The notes under the pieces were generated by a model. That model had not been told where the DNA came from. It saw only the letters and a list, made by a program, of their open reading frames with translations, and did no database searches. A stretch of 64,000 bases of DNA from Zeimonas sp044507525 (GTDB lineage: Bacteria > Pseudomonadota > Gammaproteobacteria > Burkholderiales > Burkholderiaceae_E): contig JBIQJM010000010.1 in NCBI GenBank assembly GCA_044507525.1, positions 1 through 64,000 of the forward strand. The letters run 5' to 3'. The position numbers were made by a program, and so were the translations under genes. Every line of letters begins with the position of its first letter. Position 1 is the stretch's first letter. Shown here piece after piece: positions 50,038 through 62,463 of the stretch.

Positions 50038-51528
50038 ATGCAATTTAGCACAACGACTTCCGCCGCCGCACGCTCGCGCGCAGGCTGCGCGCTGATTCCG
50101 GTGCTCGACGGCCGGCTGTGCGGCGGCGCTGCGCAGGCGATCGACGAGGCGAACGGCGGCCGCCTTTCGCGCCTGCTCGACTCGGGCGATCTCGCGAAGA
50201 AGGCCGGCTCCACCCTGTCGGCGCATCTGGACGGCGGCATCGCGCGCGTGGTGCTCGCATCCTTCGGCGACGGCGAGGAAGCGAACGAGAAGGCCTATCT
50301 CGACGCCGTGCGCGCCGCGTACAAGGCGGCCGGCCAGTTCGCCGCCGACGACGCGCTGTCGCTGCTGCACGACGTGCCGGTCGCCGGGCGCGCGCTCGCG
50401 TGGAAGCTGCGCGTGCAGGTGCTCGCCGGCCGCGACCTCGGATACCGCTTCGATTCCATGAAGAGCGAGCCCGATCCGAAGCCGCGGCGCCCGAAGCGCG
50501 TCGCGCTCGCGATCGAGCGCGCGGGCGCGAACGGCGTCGCGCGCGAGGTCGAACGCGCCGTCGCCATCGCCAACGGCGTCGACCTCGCGAAGGACCTCGG
50601 CAACCTGCCGTCGAACGTCTGCACGCCCGGCTACCTCGCCGACACGGCGAAGAAGATGGCCCGCGAGCTCGGCCTCAAGTGCGAGGTGCTCGACCAGAAG
50701 CAGATGCAGGCGCTGAAGATGGGCGCGCTGCTCGCCGTCGCGCGCGGCTCCGAGCAGCCGCCCAGGCTGATCGTGCTGCGCTACCAGGGCGCGCGCGCCA
50801 AGCAGCCGCCGGTCGTGCTCGTCGGCAAGGGCATCACCTTCGACACCGGCGGCATCTCGCTGAAGCCGGCGCCCGAGATGGACGAGATGAAGTTCGACAT
50901 GTGCGGCGCGGCGTCGGTGCTCGGTACGATGCGCGCCGTGGCCGAGATGAAGGCGAAGATCAACCTCGTCGTCATCGTGCCCACCACCGAGAACATGCCG
51001 AGCGGCCGCGCCACGAAGCCCGGCGACATCGTCACCACGATGTCGGGCAAGACGGTCGAGATCCTCAACACCGACGCCGAGGGTCGCCTGATCCTCTGCG
51101 ATGCGCTCGAATTCGCGAAGCGCTTCTCTCCGGCCGCGGTGGTCGACGTCGCCACGCTCACCGGCGCCTGCGTCATCGCGCTCGGCCACCATCACTCGGG
51201 GCTGTTCTCGCCGAACGACGCGCTGGCGGGCGAGCTGCAGGCGGCCGGCGCCGAGGTGGCCGACACCTGCTGGCGCATGCCGCTCGACGAGGCCTACCAG
51301 GAGCAGCTGAAGTCGCCCTTCGCCGACATCGCCAACATCGGCGGACGGCCAGCCGGTTCCATCACCGCCGCCTGCTTCCTCGCGCGCTTCACGAAGGACT
51401 ACGACTGGGCGCACCTCGACATCGCCGGCACCGCCTGGCGCTCGGGCGCGAACAAGGGCGCGAGCGGGCGGCCGGTTCCGCTGCTCACGCGCTTCGTGCT
51501 CGCACGCGCGGAAGGCGGCGCGAACTGA
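50038..51528 (+). CDS. pepA: Leucyl aminopeptidase (M17)
   Basis: A 496-residue cytosolic aminopeptidase. The C-terminal catalytic domain carries KGITFDTGGISLKP and the family signature NTDAEGRL (~345-352), with all expected metal ligands (Lys, Asp, Asp, Asp, Glu). The N-terminal macro-like domain is normal. It removes N-terminal residues from peptides and in some species also acts in DNA recombination. The ATG follows an A-rich ribosome region (GAAAGACGAAGCG); the upstream in-frame Met would overlap the lptF start. Confidence 0.96.
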   Translation: MQFSTTTSAAARSRAGCALIPVLDGRLCGGAAQAIDEANGGRLSRLLDSGDLAKKAGSTLSAHLDGGIARVVLASFGDGEEANEKAYLDAVRAAYKAAGQFAADDALSLLHDVPVAGRALAWKLRVQVLAGRDLGYRFDSMKSEPDPKPRRPKRVALAIERAGANGVAREVERAVAIANGVDLAKDLGNLPSNVCTPGYLADTAKKMARELGLKCEVLDQKQMQALKMGALLAVARGSEQPPRLIVLRYQGARAKQPPVVLVGKGITFDTGGISLKPAPEMDEMKFDMCGAASVLGTMRAVAEMKAKINLVVIVPTTENMPSGRATKPGDIVTTMSGKTVEILNTDAEGRLILCDALEFAKRFSPAAVVDVATLTGACVIALGHHHSGLFSPNDALAGELQAAGAEVADTCWRMPLDEAYQEQLKSPFADIANIGGRPAGSITAACFLARFTKDYDWAHLDIAGTAWRSGANKGASGRPVPLLTRFVLARAEGGAN

Positions 51529-51544
51529 AACCCTGCCCGCCGGC

Positions 51545-51976
51545 ATGACGCGCGTCGACTTCCACTTCAACGCGCCCGACAAGCTCGCCTACGGCTGCCG
51601 GCTGGTACGCAAGGTCTATCGCGCCCGGCGCCCGGTGCTCGTCTGGTGCGACGACGAGGCGCGGCTCGATGCCTTCGACCGCCTGCTGTGGGCCGATCCG
51701 CCGGCCGACTTCGTTCCGCACGTGCGCGCCGGCGACCCGCTCGCGCCACGCACGCCGATCGTGCTCGCGCACACCGCCGTCGACACCGACGCGCACGACG
51801 TGCTGGTGAACCTGGGCAGGCTGCGGCCGCCGATGTTCGCGCGCTTCGAGCGCCTCATCGAGATCGTCGGCATCGACGAGGACGACCGCAGCGCCGCGCG
51901 CGAGCGCTGGCGCTTCTATCGCGATCGCGGCCATCCCATGACGCGGCACGACGTCGCCGGCACGAGCGCGGCCTGA
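51545..51976 (+). CDS. holC: DNA polymerase III subunit chi
   Basis: A 143-residue HolC: VDFHFNAPDKLAYGCRLVRKVYRARRPVLVWCDD at the start and RWRFYRDRGH at the end, the usual length. Chi links the clamp loader to single-strand-binding protein during replication. It begins 16 bases after pepA and its stop shares a base with the next start, the standard pepA-holC-valS neighbourhood. Confidence 0.93.
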   Translation: MTRVDFHFNAPDKLAYGCRLVRKVYRARRPVLVWCDDEARLDAFDRLLWADPPADFVPHVRAGDPLAPRTPIVLAHTAVDTDAHDVLVNLGRLRPPMFARFERLIEIVGIDEDDRSAARERWRFYRDRGHPMTRHDVAGTSAA

Positions 51977-52389
51977 TGGACAGCGACGACGAACTGCAGC
52001 GCCTGGTCGCGCAACTTCGCGCCGCCGCCGACACGACTGCCGATGCGGGCGACGACGCGATCCCGGTGCTCGACGAGATCGTCGAGCTGCCGCGATACGA
52101 CGCCGCCGAGCTGCCGCATGCGCTCACCGACGTCGACTGGGGGCAGCTCGCGTTGCGCGTGCAGGAGAACGTGCTCGAGCGGCTGCTCGGTCGCTCCGAG
52201 GCACTGATCGACGACGAGATGCAGGCCGGGCTCGACGCGGTGCTCGCGCGCGCGACCGAATCGCTCGCCGCCGAGTTGCGCCTGACGCTCGGGCAGCTCG
52301 TGCGCGACCTGGTCGCGCGCGCCGTGACCGACGAACTCACCCGCGTGCACGACGAGATCGCCGGAGCGCGCCCTTTCGTCGACCGCTGA
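51976..52389 (+). CDS. DUF2486-like protein of the holC-valS interval
   Basis: A 137-residue acidic protein with no signal peptide or membrane segment. The centre has IPVLDEIVELPR, a short motif typical of the DUF2486 proteins found between holC and valS in Burkholderiales. The C-terminal half is predicted helical with ELRLTLGQLVRDLVARAV. The function is unknown; the position suggests only cotranscription with replication and translation genes. ATG overlaps the holC stop by one base. Confidence 0.8.
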   Translation: MDSDDELQRLVAQLRAAADTTADAGDDAIPVLDEIVELPRYDAAELPHALTDVDWGQLALRVQENVLERLLGRSEALIDDEMQAGLDAVLARATESLAAELRLTLGQLVRDLVARAVTDELTRVHDEIAGARPFVDR

Positions 52390-52417
52390 ATCGATCGCGA
52401 TACGCCATCCACACGCC

Positions 52418-55400
52418 ATGACCACTGCCCGACCCTCGGACCGTCCGTCCCCCGCCGCTTCCGACGAGGCCGGCGCACCCGCCGCGGCGAGCGAACTCGC
52501 CAAGAGCTTCGAGCCCGCCGCCATCGAAGCGCTCTGGTATCCGCTGTGGGAGTCGCGCGGCTACTTCGCCGCCGGCGACACCGAAGGCGCGCCGTCGTTC
52601 TCGATCCAGTTGCCGCCGCCGAACGTCACCGGAACGCTGCACATGGGGCACGCGTTCAACCAGACGGTGATGGACGCGCTCACGCGCTACCACCGGATGC
52701 GCGGCGACAACACGCTGTGGCTGCCGGGCACCGACCACGCCGGCATCGCGACGCAGATCGTCGTCGAGCGCCAGCTCGATGCGCAGCGCATCACGCGACA
52801 CGACCTCGGGCGCGAGAAGTTCGTCGAACGCGTCTGGGAATGGAAGCACGAGTCGGGCTCGACGATCACGCGCCAGATGCGCCGCATGGGCGCCTCCACC
52901 GACTGGTCGCTCGAGTACTTCACGATGGACCCGAAGCTCTCGGAGGTCGTGCGCGAGGTCTTCGTCGGCCTGCACGAGCAGGGGCTCATCTACCGCGGCA
53001 AGCGCCTGGTGAACTGGGACCCCGACCTGCTCACCGCGGTCTCCGACCTCGAGGTCGTCAGCGAGGAGGAGGAAGGCCAGCTCTGGCACATCCGCTACCC
53101 GCTCGCCGACGGCAGCGGCACGGTCACCGTGGCGACGACGCGTCCGGAGACGATGCTCGGCGATACCGCGGTGATGGTGCACCCCGACGACGAGCGCTAT
53201 GCGGCGCTGGTCGGCAGGACGGTTCGCCTGCCGCTGTCGGGCCTGGCCGACGATCCCTGCTTCGACGGCACCTCGCTGTCGCTCGAGGCGATCGCGGCGC
53301 GCGGTGCCGAGCGCGGCTGGCGCGAGATCCCGATCATCGCCGACGCCTACGTCGACCGCGAGTTCGGCACCGGCGCGGTGAAGGTCACGCCGGCGCACGA
53401 CTTCAACGACTACGCGGTGGGACAGCGCCACGACCTGCCGATCCTCGGCGTGCTCACGCTCGACGGGCGCATCGACGACAGCGCGTCGCCGCGCTATCGC
53501 GGGCACGACCGCTTCGAAGCACGCCGCATGATCGTCGACGACCTCCGTACGCTCGGACTGCTCGAGTCGGTGAAGGCGCACCGGATGGTCGTGCCGCGCG
53601 GCGACCGCACCAACGCGGTCATCGAGCCGATGCTCACCGACCAGTGGTTCGTCGCGATGACCAAGGCGTCGCCGGAGGATTCGCTGCTCGCCGGCGGCAG
53701 CATCGCGCAGCGTTCGCTCGAGGCGGTCGCCGACGGGCGCATCCGCTTCGTGCCCGAGAGCTGGAAGGCGACCTACGATCACTGGCTGACGAACATCCAG
53801 GACTGGTGCATCTCGCGCCAGCTGTGGTGGGGCCACCGGATCCCGGCCTGGTACAAGGCCGACGCCGACGGCCTGCCGGTGCACGACGGCACGGTGTTCG
53901 TCGCGCGCAACGAGGACGAAGCGCAGGCGAAGGCGCGCGCCGCGGGCTGGAGCGGCCTGCTCGTGCAGGATTCCGACGTGCTCGACACCTGGTTCTCGTC
54001 GGCGCTCGTGCCCTTCTCGACGCTGGTCGACCCGGACGAGCCCTTCCGCGACGGAAGGCCGAATCTCCTGCCCTCCCTCGAGCGCTTCCTGCCGTCGTCG
54101 GTGCTCGTCACCGGCTTCGACATCATCTTCTTCTGGGTGGCGCGCATGGTCATGATGACGCTCGCGTTCACCGGCAAGGTGCCCTTTCGCGACGTCTACG
54201 TGCACGCGCTGGTGCGCGACGCCGAAGGCCAGAAGATGTCGAAGAGCAAGGGCAACACGCTCGATCCGATCGACCTGGTCGACGGCATCGCGCTCGAGGC
54301 GCTCGTCGCCAAGCGCACCACCGGGCTGATGAACCCGAAGCAGGCAGCGGCGATCGAGAAGCGCACGCGCAAGGAGTATCCGAACGGCATTCCCGCCTTC
54401 GGCGCCGACGCGCTGCGATTCACGTTCGCGTCGCTCGCCGGCCCGGGGCGGAACATCAACTTCGACCTGGGCCGCTGCGAGGGCTACCGCAACTTCTGCA
54501 ACAAGCTGTGGAACGCCACCCGCTTCGTGCTGATGAACTGCGCAGGCAGGGACAACGGATTCGCCGCGCACACCGCCGAGCAGTGCGCACCGGGCGGCTA
54601 CCTGCATTTCGGCACGCTGGAACGGTGGATCGTCTCGCAGCTGCAGCGCACCGAGGCGGAGGTGGAACGCCATTTCGACGACTACCGCTTCGACCTGGCG
54701 GCACGCGCGATCTACGAGTTCGTCTGGAACGAATACTGCGACTGGTACCTCGAGCTCGCCAAGGTGCAGCTGCAGGGCGACGACGAGGCGCGTGCGCGCG
54801 CGACACGCCGCACGCTGCTGCGCGTGCTGGAAACCGTGCTGCGCCTGGCGCATCCGGTCATCCCCTTCGTCACCGAGGAGCTGTGGCAGAAGGTCGCGCC
54901 GCTGGCGATGCGCTACGGCGAACGCGGCGAGCAGCAGCTCGCCGGCGCCGCGCTCGAGCGCGCGATGGCCGAGCGGCGCTGGTCGATCATGACGCAGCCG
55001 TACCCGAAGGCCGACGCGGCGCGCATCGACGAATCGGCAGAGGCCTGGGTGGTCGAGCTGAAGTCGCTGATCGACGCCTGCCGTGCGCTGCGCGGCGAGA
55101 TGGGCATCTCGCCGGCGCAGAAGCTGCCGCTCGTCGCGGCCGGCGACGGCGAACGGCTCGCGGCCTTCGCACCGTACCTGCGCGCGCTCGCGCGGCTCGA
55201 CGCGGTCGAGATCGTCGACGCGCTGCCGTCGGGATCGATCGCCCCGGTGCAGGTCGTCGGCGAGACGCGGCTGATGCTGAAGGTGGAGGTCGACGTCGAC
55301 GCCGAGCGACAACGCCTGGACAAGGAGATCGCGCGCATCGAAGGCGAGATCGGCAAGGCGCAGGCGAAGCTCGCGAATGCGAGTTTCGTCGACCGCGCGC

Positions 55401-55492
55401 CCGCGGCGGTCGTGGAGCAGGAACGCGAGCGGCTGTCGGCGTTCAGCGCAACCCGCGCGAAGCTGCAGGAGCAGCGGGCACGGCTCGGCTAA
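52418..55492 (+). CDS. valS: Valyl-tRNA synthetase
   Basis: A 1024-residue class I synthetase. Signatures: PPPNVTGTLHMGHAF (HIGH motif, ~69) and KMSKSKGN (~606). The CP1 editing domain lies between them (TTRPETMLGDTAV, ~236), with the anticodon-binding domain and a C-terminal coiled coil (~940-1010, DAERQRLDKEIARIE) after. It is longer than the 951 residues of E. coli ValS, partly from a ~25-residue Pro/Ala-rich N-terminal extension. It charges tRNA-Val and edits threonyl-tRNA. Confidence 0.96.
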   Translation: MTTARPSDRPSPAASDEAGAPAAASELAKSFEPAAIEALWYPLWESRGYFAAGDTEGAPSFSIQLPPPNVTGTLHMGHAFNQTVMDALTRYHRMRGDNTLWLPGTDHAGIATQIVVERQLDAQRITRHDLGREKFVERVWEWKHESGSTITRQMRRMGASTDWSLEYFTMDPKLSEVVREVFVGLHEQGLIYRGKRLVNWDPDLLTAVSDLEVVSEEEEGQLWHIRYPLADGSGTVTVATTRPETMLGDTAVMVHPDDERYAALVGRTVRLPLSGLADDPCFDGTSLSLEAIAARGAERGWREIPIIADAYVDREFGTGAVKVTPAHDFNDYAVGQRHDLPILGVLTLDGRIDDSASPRYRGHDRFEARRMIVDDLRTLGLLESVKAHRMVVPRGDRTNAVIEPMLTDQWFVAMTKASPEDSLLAGGSIAQRSLEAVADGRIRFVPESWKATYDHWLTNIQDWCISRQLWWGHRIPAWYKADADGLPVHDGTVFVARNEDEAQAKARAAGWSGLLVQDSDVLDTWFSSALVPFSTLVDPDEPFRDGRPNLLPSLERFLPSSVLVTGFDIIFFWVARMVMMTLAFTGKVPFRDVYVHALVRDAEGQKMSKSKGNTLDPIDLVDGIALEALVAKRTTGLMNPKQAAAIEKRTRKEYPNGIPAFGADALRFTFASLAGPGRNINFDLGRCEGYRNFCNKLWNATRFVLMNCAGRDNGFAAHTAEQCAPGGYLHFGTLERWIVSQLQRTEAEVERHFDDYRFDLAARAIYEFVWNEYCDWYLELAKVQLQGDDEARARATRRTLLRVLETVLRLAHPVIPFVTEELWQKVAPLAMRYGERGEQQLAGAALERAMAERRWSIMTQPYPKADAARIDESAEAWVVELKSLIDACRALRGEMGISPAQKLPLVAAGDGERLAAFAPYLRALARLDAVEIVDALPSGSIAPVQVVGETRLMLKVEVDVDAERQRLDKEIARIEGEIGKAQAKLANASFVDRAPAAVVEQERERLSAFSATRAKLQEQRARLG

Positions 55493-55592
55493 GGCAGAGC
55501 CGACCGTCGGACGCCGACGCGGACGTCAACGAGCAGGCCGACGCCGAGCCGATAGCCGCAGGCGGCCGCCCGGCGACGCGAGCGGCGCGGCT

Positions 55593-55835
55593 TCAGCGCC
55601 GCTTCAGCCAGAACGTCCACTCGCGCCCGTCCTCGTCGGTGCGCAGCAGCTCGTGCCCGGTCTGGCGCGCGAAGGCTTCGAAGTCGCGCTTCGAGCCGGG
55701 GTCGGTGGACATCACCTTGAGCACCTGGCCGCTCGGCAGGTCGGTCAGTGCCTTCTTCGCGCGCAGGATCGGCAACGGGCAGTTCAGCCCGCGCGCGTCG
55801 ACCTCGCGGTCGAATTGCTGTACGGGTTCGGTCAT
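55593..55835 (-). CDS. tusA: TusA-family sulfurtransferase
   Basis: An 80-residue TusA-like protein with the active-site motif CPLP (Cys19) in VDARGLNCPLPILRAKKAL, and the second-strand region VLKVMSTDPGSKRDFEAF. It carries persulfide sulfur to acceptors such as tRNA-thiolation or molybdenum-cofactor enzymes. Length and motif are complete. It is convergent with valS and lies downstream of the Nudix gene on the same strand. TusA-like proteins differ in partner, so its exact pathway is open. Confidence 0.88.
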   Translation of the reverse strand: MTEPVQQFDREVDARGLNCPLPILRAKKALTDLPSGQVLKVMSTDPGSKRDFEAFARQTGHELLRTDEDGREWTFWLKRR

Positions 55836-55904
55836 CGGGCGCTCTCTGGGGAAAACCGCAAAGGGGAATGCGTCGAGTCTAGCAGCGCGGGCCGACGCTC
55901 GTTC

Positions 55905-56438
55905 TCAGCCTGCGTCGCCGGTGCGCCGCGGCAGGTCGACGAACTCGACGGGCAGGCCGCGGGCGCGCATCCAGTCGGCCACCGCCAGCCCGGTGCCCGC
56001 GCGCCAGGGCTTGAGCCGCTCGGGCGCGACCATCCGGTATTCGACGAGCTCCTCCGACAGCGTCACCCGGCCGGTGGCGATCGTGTGATACGCGATGATC
56101 AGCTCGTTCTTGCGCGCGAAGTCGTAGACGCCGATCAGGCTCAGGCTCTGCACGTCGAGGTCGGTCTCCTCCTTGATCTCGCGTGCGATCCCCTGCTCGG
56201 GCGTCTCGCCGGCCTCGAGAAAGCCGGTGATCAGCGCGAAGGTCTTCGGCGGCCACGCCGCGTTGCGCGCGAGCAGGATCTCGTCGCCCACCTGCACGAG
56301 CGCGGCGACGACCGGCGCCGGGTTGTTCCAGTGCGTGAAGCCGCATCCGCGGCAGGTGCTGCGCTCGCGCCCGGAGAGCAATCCGGAGACGAGCGGCTGC
56401 GCGCAGCGCGGGCAGTAGCGGTAGTCGGGATGCAGCAT
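55905..56438 (-). CDS. Nudix hydrolase with N-terminal zinc ribbon (NudC-like)
   Basis: A 177-residue protein. The zinc ribbon has Cys9, Cys12, Cys29 and Cys32 (YCPRC and CRGCG), and the Nudix box runs from Gly72 (GFLEAGET-REIKEETDL). The arrangement resembles the C-terminal half of NudC (NADH pyrophosphatase/decapping) without its N-terminal domain. The Nudix box ends T-D-L where T-G-L is common. The substrate is probably a dinucleotide or nucleoside diphosphate derivative. It follows the DUF364 gene after five bases. Confidence 0.88.
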   Translation of the reverse strand: MLHPDYRYCPRCAQPLVSGLLSGRERSTCRGCGFTHWNNPAPVVAALVQVGDEILLARNAAWPPKTFALITGFLEAGETPEQGIAREIKEETDLDVQSLSLIGVYDFARKNELIIAYHTIATGRVTLSEELVEYRMVAPERLKPWRAGTGLAVADWMRARGLPVEFVDLPRRTGDAG

Positions 56439-56443
56439 GCCGG

Positions 56444-57322
56444 TCAGCGCTGCACCGCGGCCGCCAGCGCCTCGAAGCCGGGGTACCGGTCGCGCGCGAT
56501 CACGTACTTGCGTGCGTGGCGACCCCAGGCCTCGCCGCGCGCAACGGCGTCGGCGAATCCCGCGCGGTCGACGATCGTCGTGCCGCCCAGCAGCGTGACG
56601 CCGCGCGCGAACAGCTCGTCGGGAACGCAGCCGCCGCCGGGGCCGACGAGGGCGAGCCAGCGCGCGCCGCGCGCCGCGCCCAGCACGCGGTCGAGCGTGT
56701 CGTTGAGCAGCACCGTCGTCGTGCTCAGCACCTTCCCGCAGCCGGCGAGCTCGGCGGGGTCGAGCGTCACGCGCCAGCCGTCGTGGTCGCCCGCCAGCCG
56801 GCTCTGCAGCTCGAGCACGACGAGCGAGGCGCCGGCGTCGACGATGCGCGGCACCAGCGGGCCGAACAGGCCGACCATGCCGATGCGCTCGCCCGGCTGC
56901 GGATCGAGCGAGCCGATCGAATCGGTCGCCGTGTCGAGCGCGTAGCCGGATTCGCGAAAGAAGCGCTGCGAGATCGCGTTGATCGCGGCGAAGCCGAGCG
57001 TGCGGCGCACCGGATCGTCGTCGAGGTATGCGCGCGCGAGCTCGAGCGCGGGCCGGCCGCGCAGCGCTGCGGCGGGATCGCCGTCGCGCAGCCGCGCGAA
57101 GGTGTCGCCGAGCAGCAGGAACGACAGGCCGATCGATCCGTCGTCGAGCTCGACGCCGCAGAACTCCGATTCGCGCGAGCCTTCCTCGGCGGCGAGCGGA
57201 AGATGCACCGCGGCCACGCGCGGCAACGGGCCGAGCGCCGCGATCGCGTCGATGCGGGCGAGCAGTTCGTGCGCGAAGGCGCGCCGGCTCTTCGGTGCCG
57301 CGTCGGGCGCAGGTCCCGCCAT
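56444..57322 (-). CDS. DUF364 family protein (putative heavy-metal-chelation fold)
   Basis: A 292-residue protein with the DUF364 arrangement: an N-terminal DUF4213-like domain (~20-130) and a Rossmann-like C-terminal domain with IGMVGLFGPLVPRIV, VLSTTTVLLNDTLDRVL and LVGPGGGCVPDELFARGVTLLGGT. The family is linked by annotation to metal chelation or metallocofactor genes, but no activity is established. The Met at 57322 lies four bases after the alaS stop and fits the domain start; an alternative Met is 36 bases upstream. It is cotranscribed with alaS, which is an unusual partner. Confidence 0.85.
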   Translation of the reverse strand: MAGPAPDAAPKSRRAFAHELLARIDAIAALGPLPRVAAVHLPLAAEEGSRESEFCGVELDDGSIGLSFLLLGDTFARLRDGDPAAALRGRPALELARAYLDDDPVRRTLGFAAINAISQRFFRESGYALDTATDSIGSLDPQPGERIGMVGLFGPLVPRIVDAGASLVVLELQSRLAGDHDGWRVTLDPAELAGCGKVLSTTTVLLNDTLDRVLGAARGARWLALVGPGGGCVPDELFARGVTLLGGTTIVDRAGFADAVARGEAWGRHARKYVIARDRYPGFEALAAAVQR

Positions 57323-57326
57323 GCGT

Positions 57327-59945
<2,619 letters not shown>

Positions 59946-60063
59946 TTGGCGGAGCGGCGGATTTTTGGGGGAACCGGATATTTTACCTTGGGGCGTCGCG
60001 GTCATCAGGGCGCTTCGCACGCCCGCGGTACTCTTCCACCTTGCCCTGCCCATTTCACCTCCG

Positions 60064-61278
60064 ATGAACTCCGCGCTCGACGGCATCCGCGTCCTCGACC
60101 TCTCCCGCGTGCTCGCCGGGCCCTGGTGCTCGCAGAACCTCGCCGACCTCGGCGCGGACGTGATCAAGATCGAGCGCCCGGGCGCCGGGGACGACACGCG
60201 CAGCTGGGGCCCGCCGTTCCTGAAGGACCGCGACGGCAACGACACCAGCGACGCCGCCTACTACCTCGCGGCCAACCGCAACAAGCGCTCGGTGACGATC
60301 GACCTCGCCTGCGAAGCGGGCCAGCGCGCCGTGCGCGCGCTCGCCGCGCGCAGCGACGTCGTGCTCGAGAACTACAAGGTCGGCCAGCTCGCCCGATACG
60401 GGCTCGACTACGAGAGCCTGCGCGCGGTGAATCCGCGCCTCGTCTACTGCTCGGTCACCGGCTTCGGGCAGACCGGCCCGTGGAAGCACCGCCCGGGCTA
60501 CGACTTCATCATCCAGGGACTCGGCGGCTTCATGTCGATCACCGGCGAAGCCGACGACCGCCCGGGCGGTGGCCCGCAGAAGGCCGGCGTCGCGGTCTCC
60601 GACCTGATGACCGGGATGTTCGCCACGCAGGCGGTGCTGGCCGCGCTCCTGTATCGCGAAAGGACCGGCGAGGGCCAGTACATCGACATCGCGCTGCTCG
60701 ACGTGCAGGTCGCGATGCTCGCCAACATGAACACGAACTATCTCGCCAGCGGCACGCCGCCGAGACGCTGGGGCAACGCGCATCCGAACATCGTCCCGTA
60801 CCAGGCGTTTCGCACCGCCGACCGGTGGATCATCGTCGCGGTCGGCAACGACGAGCAGTACCGGCGCTTCTGCGCGCTCGCCGGCCGGCCGGATCTCTTC
60901 GACGACCCGCGCTTCGCGACCAACCGGGAGCGGGTGCGCAACCGCGAGACGCTCGTGCCGCTGCTCGCGGAGGTCCTGGCCGGGCGCCCCGCCGATGCCT
61001 GGCTGGAGGGGCTCGAGGCCGCCGGCGTTCCCTGCGGACCGATCAACGACCTGGCGCAGGTGTTCGAGAACGAGCAGGTGCGCGCGCGCGGCATGCGCAT
61101 CGAGCTCGAGCGCGACGACGCGGGGGCGATCCCCCTGGTCGCGAGCCCGATGAAGATGAGCGCCACGCCGCCGTCGTACCGGATCGCACCGCCCCGGGTC
61201 GGCGAGCACACGGCCGAGGTGCTGCGCGAGCTGCTCGGCTACGACGACGAGGCCGTCCGCGCGGTGCAGGGTCGGTAG
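60064..61278 (+). CDS. Type III CoA-transferase (CaiB/BaiF family)
   Basis: A 404-residue family III CoA-transferase: LDGIRVLDLSRVLAGPWCSQNLADLGADVIKIE at the start, GYDFIIQGLGGFMSITG, and the catalytic-Asp segment IALLDVQVAMLANMNTNYL. The enzyme moves CoA between carboxylic acids through an aspartyl-CoA intermediate. The donor and acceptor cannot be inferred. It is followed by a Bug receptor and later a 3-hydroxyisobutyrate dehydrogenase-like gene, a common trio in Burkholderiales organic-acid loci. The Met at 60064 begins the conserved domain; the longer reading runs into alaS. Confidence 0.92.
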   Translation: MNSALDGIRVLDLSRVLAGPWCSQNLADLGADVIKIERPGAGDDTRSWGPPFLKDRDGNDTSDAAYYLAANRNKRSVTIDLACEAGQRAVRALAARSDVVLENYKVGQLARYGLDYESLRAVNPRLVYCSVTGFGQTGPWKHRPGYDFIIQGLGGFMSITGEADDRPGGGPQKAGVAVSDLMTGMFATQAVLAALLYRERTGEGQYIDIALLDVQVAMLANMNTNYLASGTPPRRWGNAHPNIVPYQAFRTADRWIIVAVGNDEQYRRFCALAGRPDLFDDPRFATNRERVRNRETLVPLLAEVLAGRPADAWLEGLEAAGVPCGPINDLAQVFENEQVRARGMRIELERDDAGAIPLVASPMKMSATPPSYRIAPPRVGEHTAEVLRELLGYDDEAVRAVQGR

Positions 61279-61431
61279 AGCGGCACCGGCCGGCACCCTC
61301 GGTCGTATCATCGGTCGTCCCGCTCGGCACGCCGGTCGCCCCGCTCGACCCGGATCGCGCCGGCAGCTGCATCGCCCGGCGTCCGCCCGCCGTACCGCCG
61401 CCATCCGTCCATCCCTTCGCAGGAGCCCCCG

Positions 61432-62463
61432 ATGTCCCGTCTTCCTTCGTCGCTTCGACGCCGCCTGGTCGCATTTCCCGCCGCTGCCGCGCTGCCGCTG
61501 CTCGCCGCCGTCGCCGGCCTCGGTATCCTGCCGGGCAGCGCATCGGCGCAGTCGTGGCCGGAGCGCCCGATCCGCTTCGTCGTGCCCTATCCGCCGGGCG
61601 GGCCGCTGGACCTGGTCGCGCGCGCGCTGGCCGAGAAGCTAGACGCACCGCTCGGCCAGCGGGTCGTCGTCGAAAACAAGCCGGGCGCCGGCGGGAACAT
61701 CGGCGCCGACCTGGTGGCGAAGTCGAAGCCCGACGGCTATTCGATCGTGGTCGGCGCGGTCGCGACGCACGCGATCAATCCGCATCTCTACGCGAAGATG
61801 CCCTACGACGCGAACGCCGACTTCGCGCCGATCACGCGGATCGCGAGCGTGCCGAACGTGCTGGTGATGACTCCGGCGACCGCCGCGAAGCTCGGCGTCG
61901 AGAACGTCGACGACCTCGTCGCCTACGCGAAGCGCCACCCCGGCAAGCTGAACTACGCGTCGGGGAGCAACGGCAGCGCCGGCCACCTCGCCGGCGAGCT
62001 GCTCGAATCGATGGCCGGCATCGCGATGGTGCACATCCCGTACAAGGGCGCGGCGGCTGCGCAACTGAGCCTGATGACGGGCGAGACCGATTTCATGTTC
62101 GACAACCTCGCGTCGGCGACGCCGCAGATCCGCGCCGGCAAGCTGAAGGCCTTCGCCGTCACGACGAGCCAGCGCACCGACTTCTTCCCCGAGTTGCCGA
62201 CGATGTCGGAGAGCGGACTGAAAGGCTTCGACATCGACACCTGGTTCGGCGTGTTCGCGCCTGCCGGCACGCCGCAACCGGTGGTCGATCGACTGCACGA
62301 CGAATTCGCTCGCGCGCTCTCGAGCCCCGACATCGTCGAGCGTCTGTCGAAGATGGGCGCGAAGCCTGCGCCGATGGCGCCGCAGGCCTTCGCCGACTTC
62401 ATTCGCGCCGAGCAGCAGAAGTACGAGAGGATCGTCAAGGCGTCCGGCGCACGCATCGACTGA
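61432..62463 (+). CDS. Tripartite tricarboxylate transporter receptor (Bug family)
   Basis: A 343-residue periplasmic receptor. A long signal peptide ends ASAQSWPERPIR, followed by the Bug hallmarks VVPYPPGGPLDLVARALAEKL, VVENKPGAGGNIGADLVAKS and YKGAAAAQLSLMTGETDFMFDN. Bug proteins bind carboxylates; most are orphans that may sense or share a TctAB transporter, and none is adjacent here. The 153-bp gap from the CoA-transferase leaves room for its own promoter. Confidence 0.93.
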   Translation: MSRLPSSLRRRLVAFPAAAALPLLAAVAGLGILPGSASAQSWPERPIRFVVPYPPGGPLDLVARALAEKLDAPLGQRVVVENKPGAGGNIGADLVAKSKPDGYSIVVGAVATHAINPHLYAKMPYDANADFAPITRIASVPNVLVMTPATAAKLGVENVDDLVAYAKRHPGKLNYASGSNGSAGHLAGELLESMAGIAMVHIPYKGAAAAQLSLMTGETDFMFDNLASATPQIRAGKLKAFAVTTSQRTDFFPELPTMSESGLKGFDIDTWFGVFAPAGTPQPVVDRLHDEFARALSSPDIVERLSKMGAKPAPMAPQAFADFIRAEQQKYERIVKASGARID

